From: Chloroflexota bacterium
GTDB lineage: Bacteria; Chloroflexota; Anaerolineae; Ardenticatenales; Ardenticatenaceae
Reading direction: 5' to 3'
Length of the DNA: 20,378 bases
NCBI GenBank assembly: GCA_003520455.1
Contig: DOUV01000279.1
Span: 9,146-29,523 of the forward strand
Part shown: piece by piece, positions 15,427-20,378 of the stretch
How the letters are laid out: every line of letters begins with the position of its first letter
How positions within the stretch are numbered: position 1 is the stretch's first letter
Position numbers and translations under genes: made by a program
The notes under the pieces: model-generated
Database searches by the model: none
Told to the model about the DNA's origin: nothing
What the model saw: the letters and a program-made list of their open reading frames with translations, nothing else

Positions 15427-16182
15427 TCATTGAGCGAGCCGAGTCAATTGAGAGACGACCTTTTCAATGGGCGTTCCGATCATTACCGTTTCCAGGGCAT
15501 TCAGGATCACCCGCGTCTCCTCCTCTGCCCGAAATCGTTGCGCGGCCTGCATACGCTCCTTCGAGCGATACGTACGTCCAATCTCCAGTTCAATCGCTTG
15601 TTCCAATGCCTGCGTGAACTGACGTCGGAGGTCTCGAGTTTGGGCCGACGCGCCACGAGCACCTGGATCTAACCTGGCGTCCCAGATCTTGACTTGGCGT
15701 TCCAGGATATCCTGAAGCACTTGAACGAGCGGTTTGGCTTGAGCAAGCAGGTCAGCGAGGCGGTGTGGGTTCTGGAGCAAGTACTGTATTCGGGCGATGG
15801 TAAGTGCCACTGCGTCAAGGTCGTCGGACGTCCATACCAGGATGAGCGCGACCGTGTTGGGGTTCGTCTGGAGAGTCTTTCTGAACTTCGATAGTTGCTG
15901 AATGTCAAGGGAAGGATTTCCGTCCGGCGTATCCAGTAACTCGAGACGAAGGTCGTATTCATCAATCTGTAGCAGAATGTCGGCCGCCGCATCACCAGCA
16001 AGCGTCTTATCCGCAAGGACGCGAATTCCTTCCGTCACCTGTGTCTCGACCAACTCTTCGAGGACGAGATGTAATAACCGTTCGGCATTGATACGTCGTA
16101 CAGCCGCTTCGCCGGATGAGTACGTAAGCGACGCACTTATTTCGGAAATCAGCTTATCAATGGAGATAGGGCTTTCGTCCAT
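15427..16182 (-). CDS. 251-aa accessory protein of the PIN/Rad50 operon, degenerate nuclease-like N-half
   Basis: The start is ATG 16182, whose A is shared with the TGA of the upstream PIN gene, and a GGGGTG site lies just before it; the frame is open further but would overlap the PIN gene deeply. I do not recognise a named family. Residues about 55-130 look like a restriction-endonuclease fold: AADILLQIDEYDLRLEL would be the central beta hairpin, then a helix QLSKFRKTLQTNP and a strand VALILVWTSDD. The place of a catalytic ExK reads E-L-L, so it would be inactive. The second half is helical (RQVKIWDARLD, RRQFTQALEQAIELEIGRTY). By position and size it corresponds to LmuC/DdmB in Lamassu systems (inference). 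Confidence 0.8.
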   Translation of the reverse strand: MDESPISIDKLISEISASLTYSSGEAAVRRINAERLLHLVLEELVETQVTEGIRVLADKTLAGDAAADILLQIDEYDLRLELLDTPDGNPSLDIQQLSKFRKTLQTNPNTVALILVWTSDDLDAVALTIARIQYLLQNPHRLADLLAQAKPLVQVLQDILERQVKIWDARLDPGARGASAQTRDLRRQFTQALEQAIELEIGRTYRSKERMQAAQRFRAEEETRVILNALETVMIGTPIEKVVSQLTRLAQ

Positions 16183-16958
16183 CAAGCTACACCCCGCTGA
16201 GAGACTTTGATTTGAGCAGATTTGGTTATCAGACCATGCAGATCGAGCAGATTGGAAAAGATGAATTCCCCCTTGGTTGTTCCAACCAAGTTCGTTCGCT
16301 TGTAATGCTCCATCATGGCGAACTTCAAAAAACTCGTCATTTGCTCTGTACTGATTCGACAACTCCGGTGGATGAGATCAAGGTAATGAAGTCCTGACCA
16401 ACCCTCGATGTATGGAAGTAGCTCGCAAAAATCAGGAGGCTTTGCGGATTTGAGCCAGCTGACAAACGAGAGGAGATCGTGATCATCCGTCAGGATATAG
16501 ACGCGCACCCCGTCCTGTGCCAGTTGCAAGGCTCGTACGATCAACGAAAAGTCTTCGTGACTGAGCCCAGTGGAGTTGATGAGTCTACGAGGGGCATGAG
16601 GAAGATTTTTTAGAGTTTCGGTTTCCTCAGGATCGATATGGGCAAGACAGAGATGACCGTGCACGTGGTTTTGCAGGACCCGGCAATCGCGGTGTTGCAA
16701 TTGCCTGCTGTTGAGGTAATCGCGGAGGCGTCCCGCCTGGGGCAAAAACTCTTTCGCCACACACTCCGTGCAGTGCAGGTGTCCATCGGCTGCAAACTGC
16801 TTGAGAACCGTGAACTGATTGGTGATCCAGTCGGCGATGGCGGCGATCAATTGATCCGGAGCCACCATCCGAGCGTGATGCTCGCAGAAGTACTCGTTGA
16901 GCATCACGATGAAGTTGTTGTCGAGGACCAGGCAGGCTTCAAGCGAGATGTTCCTCAT
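16182..16958 (-). CDS. PIN-domain nuclease, candidate effector
   Basis: 258 residues from ATG 16958; the frame runs back to 17084, but the extension (rich in G, R and Q) lacks PIN character. The acidic PIN quartet is visible: D13 in VLDNNFIV, E70 in VAKEF, D136 in SHEDFSLIV, and D158/D159/D161 in ILTDDHDLL. Family knowledge: PIN domains are metal-dependent RNases or single-strand nucleases, as in VapC toxins. At 258 residues it is about twice a VapC toxin, with a helical C-terminal extension from about 190, and no VapB-like antitoxin lies beside it. It overlaps the next gene by one base and leads the operon with the Rad50-like ATPase. Its place matches LmuA/DdmA, the nuclease effector of Lamassu. 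Activation by the ATPase complex is inferred. Confidence 0.8.
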   Translation of the reverse strand: MRNISLEACLVLDNNFIVMLNEYFCEHHARMVAPDQLIAAIADWITNQFTVLKQFAADGHLHCTECVAKEFLPQAGRLRDYLNSRQLQHRDCRVLQNHVHGHLCLAHIDPEETETLKNLPHAPRRLINSTGLSHEDFSLIVRALQLAQDGVRVYILTDDHDLLSFVSWLKSAKPPDFCELLPYIEGWSGLHYLDLIHRSCRISTEQMTSFLKFAMMEHYKRTNLVGTTKGEFIFSNLLDLHGLITKSAQIKVSQRGVA

Positions 16959-17129
16959 CGTTTGCAATCCGCGTTTCTCTGGTGCGATGGCTTCTGCCAA
17001 ACCCGCTTCCTTGTTCGAAATCTCCCAGCCATCGATCTGTCCTCCGCCCGACCTCCTACCGGCGCAATATGGCTGTTGGCCCACGCATCGTCCAGCACCA
17101 CGTTCTCTGCGGCAATCCGCCGAAATTTC

Positions 17130-18545
17130 TCATGCCGCAGGTTCGCTCGGAGAGGGGAGCAATTCGGGTTTGCTGAAACGACGGGCAGTTTCGTCGATTG
17201 GCTCCAGTTCTTCGATCGGGTCCGCGCCGATCTCGAATTCGTGCATGCGCCGCGCGCTGGTCAGCAGATAGCGCTCCATACTCCCGACCGCGTCGTTATA
17301 CGCCCCTACACTACTATCCAGTGACTTCCCAACTCTCGCAATGTGCCCTGCCAGCGTGTTAATCCGCTTATAGATCTCTTCTCCCAACTCCTTGATCTTC
17401 TGTGCGTTTTCGGCAAGCCGGATCTCTCTCCACCCAAGGGCGACGGCTTTGAGCAGCGCGACCAGTGTTGTCGGCGTTGCCAAGATGATCCCTTTGCGAA
17501 AGGCGTGTTCAAGAAGCTCCGAATCGTGCTCCAGCGCTGCGTAATAGAAGACCTCACCTGGAATGAACAGCACGGTGAAGTCATGAACTCCATCCACGTG
17601 CTTGTGGTAGTCCTTCTTTCCGAGCGCCTCGATGTGACCCCGAACCTGTTTGGCGTGCGTCTTGAGCTTCTCAATGCGTGTGCCCTCTTCGGGCGCTTCC
17701 AATGCCTCCAGATAGGCGTCGAGTGGAACCTTGGAATCGATGATAATGTGTCGATTGTTGGGGAGATAAACCTCCATGTCTGGTCTCAGATTTTTGTTGT
17801 CATCGCCTCGATGCGTCTGCTGCTGTACAAAATCGCAGTGTTCACTCAGACCGGCCAACTCGACGACGCGCTGGAGCTGAAGTTCGCCCCACCGTCCACG
17901 TACTTGTGGTTGCCGGAGTGCCTTTGCGAGCCTGGCGGTTTCAGCCTGGAGGCGCTCCTGATCTGCACTCATACGTTGAAGCTGCGCCTCAATACTGCCG
18001 TACGCGTTTTGTCGGGCGCTTTCGATAGTATCAAGTGTCTGCTTGTGCTGTTCGAGTGCGTTTCTGAGTGGCTCGACCAGGGCGCCGACCTCCTGTTTAT
18101 GGAGGTCCAGGTTGCCCTTGGCGACTTGCTGGTGGCTTTCGAGCTTTTCTCGGGCCAACTTGAGAAACTCATCGGTGTTACGTTGAAGCGCGGCGCTACT
18201 CAGGCTGTCGAACGTGTCCTGCAGTCGCCGTTCTAGATCCTTCAATTCGCCGATCTTCTCTTCGCTGGCCTTGCGTTCACTCTCCAATGTCGCTTCAGCG
18301 CGGGCAGCGCGGTCCGTAAGGTCCTGAATCCGGTCCGCTTCTTGCTGACTCTTGGCTCTCAGCTCCTCGATCATCTTATCGGCCTGTTCGCTGCGGATGA
18401 GAAGCTCCTGGTTCTTCTGTTTCAGATCCTGGGTCGCCTGCGCTGTACGGCCACTGCGCAGAAGCCAGGCAATTGCAGCGGATAACAGCGCGGTCAGAAC
18501 GACAAGTACAACCACAATTGGAACGGCTAGAGAAGTGGTGCCCAT
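17130..18545 (-). CDS. rmuC: RmuC-family DNA recombination protein
   Basis: 471 residues from ATG 18545, set by AAGGAG seven bases upstream; the longer open frame to 18743 has no ribosome site. An N-terminal membrane helix (about 8-29, VPIVVVLVVLTALLSAAIAW) is followed by a coiled coil to about 210 and the RmuC nuclease-like domain. The domain shows GRWGELQLQRVVELAGL, the RPDMEVYLPNNRHIIIDSKV core (D...DSK, like D...ExK) and FIPGEVFYYAALEHD. Family knowledge: RmuC limits inversions at short inverted repeats and is predicted to be a membrane-anchored nuclease. It precedes the PIN operon on the same strand with a 171-bp gap, so it may be a separate housekeeping unit or a transcriptional partner. 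Confidence 0.95.
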   Translation of the reverse strand: MGTTSLAVPIVVVLVVLTALLSAAIAWLLRSGRTAQATQDLKQKNQELLIRSEQADKMIEELRAKSQQEADRIQDLTDRAARAEATLESERKASEEKIGELKDLERRLQDTFDSLSSAALQRNTDEFLKLAREKLESHQQVAKGNLDLHKQEVGALVEPLRNALEQHKQTLDTIESARQNAYGSIEAQLQRMSADQERLQAETARLAKALRQPQVRGRWGELQLQRVVELAGLSEHCDFVQQQTHRGDDNKNLRPDMEVYLPNNRHIIIDSKVPLDAYLEALEAPEEGTRIEKLKTHAKQVRGHIEALGKKDYHKHVDGVHDFTVLFIPGEVFYYAALEHDSELLEHAFRKGIILATPTTLVALLKAVALGWREIRLAENAQKIKELGEEIYKRINTLAGHIARVGKSLDSSVGAYNDAVGSMERYLLTSARRMHEFEIGADPIEELEPIDETARRFSKPELLPSPSEPAA

Positions 18546-18639
18546 TGGAGTTCTCCTTGTGGCGATGATTCGCTTCCAGCTATTACACTTACAACTGAAG
18601 CGACTGGACAGAAAAAGTGTCAGTGAGTCTAAAGCAATT

Positions 18640-19377
18640 TCATCTACTTCCCTGGCGCTTTGCCCTCTTTGCGCTTTCCACCTCGTTTTCTCTTCTTCCC
18701 CGCTCATGCAGTCCCGCCCGCACTTCCTCCTCGGACCGATCATGGTTCAGCGCCAACAGCCACCCGAGCACCTCGCACTGCCCGGCCTCGCTGATGGTGA
18801 AGCGCAGGCCCTGCGGGGTCTCGCGGAAGCCGTGGGCGAGGGCGAGGTCGCCCGGGTAGTAGGCGGTAGCGACGGCGTGGTCGATGGCCTGGACGAGCAT
18901 CTCGACCGCCGGCGCACTTGGTGGCCGAGTTGGTCGGTGACCTCCTGCTGTTCGTTGGCGCTCTCTGCCAGCAGGATCTCGATCGTCTCGTCCTTGGGGA
19001 CGCCGAAGAAATGCGGGGCGCTCAGGAGGCTGCGGAAGGCCCGCAGGGTGAGGGTTCCTCCCGCCACAGCCCCGCGTACCAGGAAGATGTACCCGATCGT
19101 TCCACCTTTGGAGGCGTTTACCAGCATCCAGCGCTCGCCGTTGGTGACCAGTCCAAGGCGCACCTCTGTCGCGCGCCGGCGGGCCGTCATCCGTGTGGCC
19201 GGCGAGGCGACCCAGTGGTTATCGGCGAGGGGCTCCTCGAGGTCCTGAGCGGCGGCGACAAGGACCTGCACCAGCAGGCGCACTCCTTCCTCGGTCATCC
19301 CGCCAGTTGGGGATGACGTAGGCTGCGCGATGACGAAGTTTGGGCGAAGGGTTTCCCCCTGCTCGCTCGGCCACCAA
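18640..19377 (-). pseudogene. Decayed Eco57I/DrmMI-like adenine methyltransferase, ends only
   Basis: The 5' part on the minus strand reads LRPNFVIAQP, TEEGVRLLVQVLVAAAQDLE, LGLVTNGERWMLVNA, LTLRAFRSLLSAPHFFGVP and ESANEQQEVTDQLG. This is the familiar N-terminal region of large Eco57I-type/DISARM DrmMI methyltransferases. Near 19087 and 19050 a pair of opposite one-base shifts garbles what reads as SWYAGLWREEP in another frame. Near 18910 a further one-base loss shifts to VEMLVQAIDHAVATAYY. That runs directly into the usual C-terminus (EVLGWLLALNHDRSEEEVRA, GLHERGRR). The catalytic centre (NPPF/Y) is therefore deleted. About 240 codons remain where the family has well over 1000. Confidence 0.6.
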
Positions 19378-19542
19378 GATGCCCTCTGAGGCGGCATCGG
19401 TGGCCAACGGGATGCGCACCGGACTGGCCTGCGGTCTAGCCTGGAAGGTGGCCTTGATCCACTCGCGCTCGTCGTCGTCCATCCCCCCGTAAAGAAGCAT
19501 CAGTCGTTCGTCCTGGGCGAAGCCCTGAGCCGTCTCATGAAT
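19378..19542 (-). pseudogene. Fragment of a SNF2/RapA-type helicase, DrmD-like
   Basis: About 55 codons on the minus strand after a TAG (19543-19545): FAQDERLMLLYGGMDDDERE, WIKATFQARP, then SPVRIPLATDAASEGI. LLYGGM and RI.LATDAASEGI are the motif IV-V region of RapA-like SNF2 helicases, as in DISARM DrmD. After GI the text jumps into the methyltransferase remnant, so motif VI is gone. The order helicase then methyltransferase on one strand is that of class 1 DISARM (drmD-drmMI). DISARM membership is inferred from two fragments. Confidence 0.55.
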
Positions 19543-19545
19543 CTA

Positions 19546-20378
19546 TCTTGGAGCGCGGCTGATAGGCATCAGGAAGGCCAGCGTGGTGGCTCTCGGTCGC
19601 CTGGGGGAAGCAGCCACGCTGGCACACGCCGCCCGGCCCGGGCGGCGTGGCGTTCGGAGCGCGAGTGCCGACGCTGAGCCGGTTCCCGCCCGGGTTGAGC
19701 TGGGCGGGGATAGGATGGGCGGTAAGACGGCAAAGGCCGATGAGGTGCGCGTGGGCCGGGGAGCGCTCTGCAAGGGTGGCGTGGTGCCACCTGGCAAGGA
19801 AACCTTGAGGGGTCACGGTGAATGGCATAGTTGACGTTGACCCGTGGGCAGCGCATGCGTACGGTGAGCGCAACAAGGCGCACGCCGCGCCGGCAGAGGA
19901 CCGATGGACGCCGCGCGCTGCCTGGACAGACAGGCGTGCGGCGTCACGTTTCTGGCTCTATAATACTAATGTTTTATTCGAAAGGCAAGCGGCTTTCCAA
20001 TCAAACGCTGCGGGAAGTTGCTCGTTCGCGTGCGAACGTTCGTTACTTGAAGGCCGGTCATTGCAGAACATATGTTGCACACTGAGTGCAGGCGACGATG
20101 AGTATTGAGGGCCGGATCCGCATCCGTCGTCGACGCGAGGCACGGGCTGATGAGAGAACCTCCGCCTTGCGGGTGGAGTGCGTGCTTCAGGCCACACTGC
20201 GAAGTCGCTCCGCAGGATCTCCTGGTCGGCACGACGCCAGTGGGCGTGGCCTTCGCGCCGATGGGTGGCACCGAGGATCGCATCGGGGGCGCTGAACAGG
20301 GCCAATGTCCGACCACCGCCGCCGCCTGACAGAGTGGTCGGGGGTGACCAGGCCGGCGAACGCTGCCTCGGGCAGGTC
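19546..20378. other. Unassigned right end
   Basis: About 830 bases in which I support no gene. Several overlapping frames of 80-115 codons exist on both strands, but they are R-, P- and A-rich and look like by-products of high GC. An AT-rich patch (about 19957-19985) contains TATAAT at 19959-19964, but nothing near TTGACA lies 17 bases upstream. Minus-strand pieces such as DLPEAAFAGLVTPDHS (next to the right edge) and ILRSDFAVWPEA (about 20200) read protein-like but switch frames. Further decay of the neighbouring DISARM-like locus would explain this. Confidence 0.3.
19625..19649. repeat. Very GC-rich perfect hairpin
   Basis: Arms CACGCCGCCCG (19625-19635) and CGGGCGGCGTG (19639-19649) pair perfectly over 11 bp around a 3-nt loop. 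No T-run follows on either strand, so it is not a standard intrinsic terminator. It lies in otherwise unassigned DNA upstream of the helicase fragment. Confidence 0.6.

Noticed and set aside
16182..16958. VapC toxin of a VapBC pair
   Set aside because: The protein is about twice VapC length and no small antitoxin gene is adjacent; the partners are an accessory protein and an SMC ATPase.
16638..17324. 228-codon plus-strand open frame
   Set aside because: Antisense to the PIN gene, whose catalytic residues support the minus strand.
17343..18236. 297-codon plus-strand open frame
   Set aside because: It lies wholly antisense to rmuC, which has clear domains and a ribosome site; the plus reading shows no family features.
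18352..19248. 298-codon plus-strand open frame
   Set aside because: Antisense to the rmuC start and the methyltransferase relic; its composition is that of a GC-rich shadow frame.
19953..19970. Promoter with TATAAT
   Set aside because: No -35 match at the right distance and no gene follows it.

Overview
The window looks like accessory DNA from a GC-rich bacterium. I infer Chloroflexota (Anaerolineae/Caldilineae-like) from three things: a BTAD-AAA regulator, a tandem family of SnoaL-like genes, and very long multi-GAF signalling proteins. No rRNA, tRNA or CRISPR array is visible. The taxonomy is an inference, not something read directly.

Layout. (1) Positions 1-4595: a large BTAD/AAA-ATPase regulator runs off the left edge on the minus strand. 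It is divergent from a plus-strand series made of one DUF6176-like gene and five SnoaL-like (NTF2-fold) paralogues. The shared promoter region carries an 11-bp-period direct repeat that would suit a SARP-type regulator. The intergenic DNA between and after the last two SnoaL genes holds two minus-strand scraps of the TPR tail of similar regulators. A 39-bp piece of the DUF6176-like gene is copied over the start of the fifth SnoaL gene. (2) Positions 4596-5885: a gene graveyard with a regulator tail, a transposase N-terminus and a membrane-protein fragment with an internal stop. (3) Positions 5886-11442: a two-gene c-di-GMP module. A 1404-residue Cache-HAMP-5xGAF-HD-GYP protein overlaps by 23 nt a membrane-GAF-GGDEF cyclase that keeps both its active site and its I-site. 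(4) Positions 11443-13563: decayed DNA, including a PD-(D/E)XK nuclease gene broken by one in-frame TAA and a start-less open frame just upstream of it. (5) Positions 13564-16958, minus strand: a tight three-gene operon of PIN-domain nuclease, 251-residue protein and Rad50/SMC-like ATPase with a CPVC zinc hook. Upstream of it lies rmuC (17130-18545). (6) Positions 18640-19542: a wrecked helicase-methyltransferase pair that resembles the drmD-drmMI end of a class 1 DISARM locus. The last 830 bases hold nothing I can name.

Most interesting result. The PIN / 251-aa / Rad50-like operon has the gene order and architecture of Lamassu/DdmABC anti-phage and anti-plasmid systems (effector, small accessory protein, SMC ATPase). 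Its effector slot is filled by a PIN ribonuclease-type domain, which I do not know as a described Lamassu effector. It sits between a DISARM-like ruin and a broken PD-(D/E)XK nuclease gene, so 11.9-19.5 kb reads as a defence island in turnover. The Lamassu link rests on architecture and motifs only, with no search behind it.
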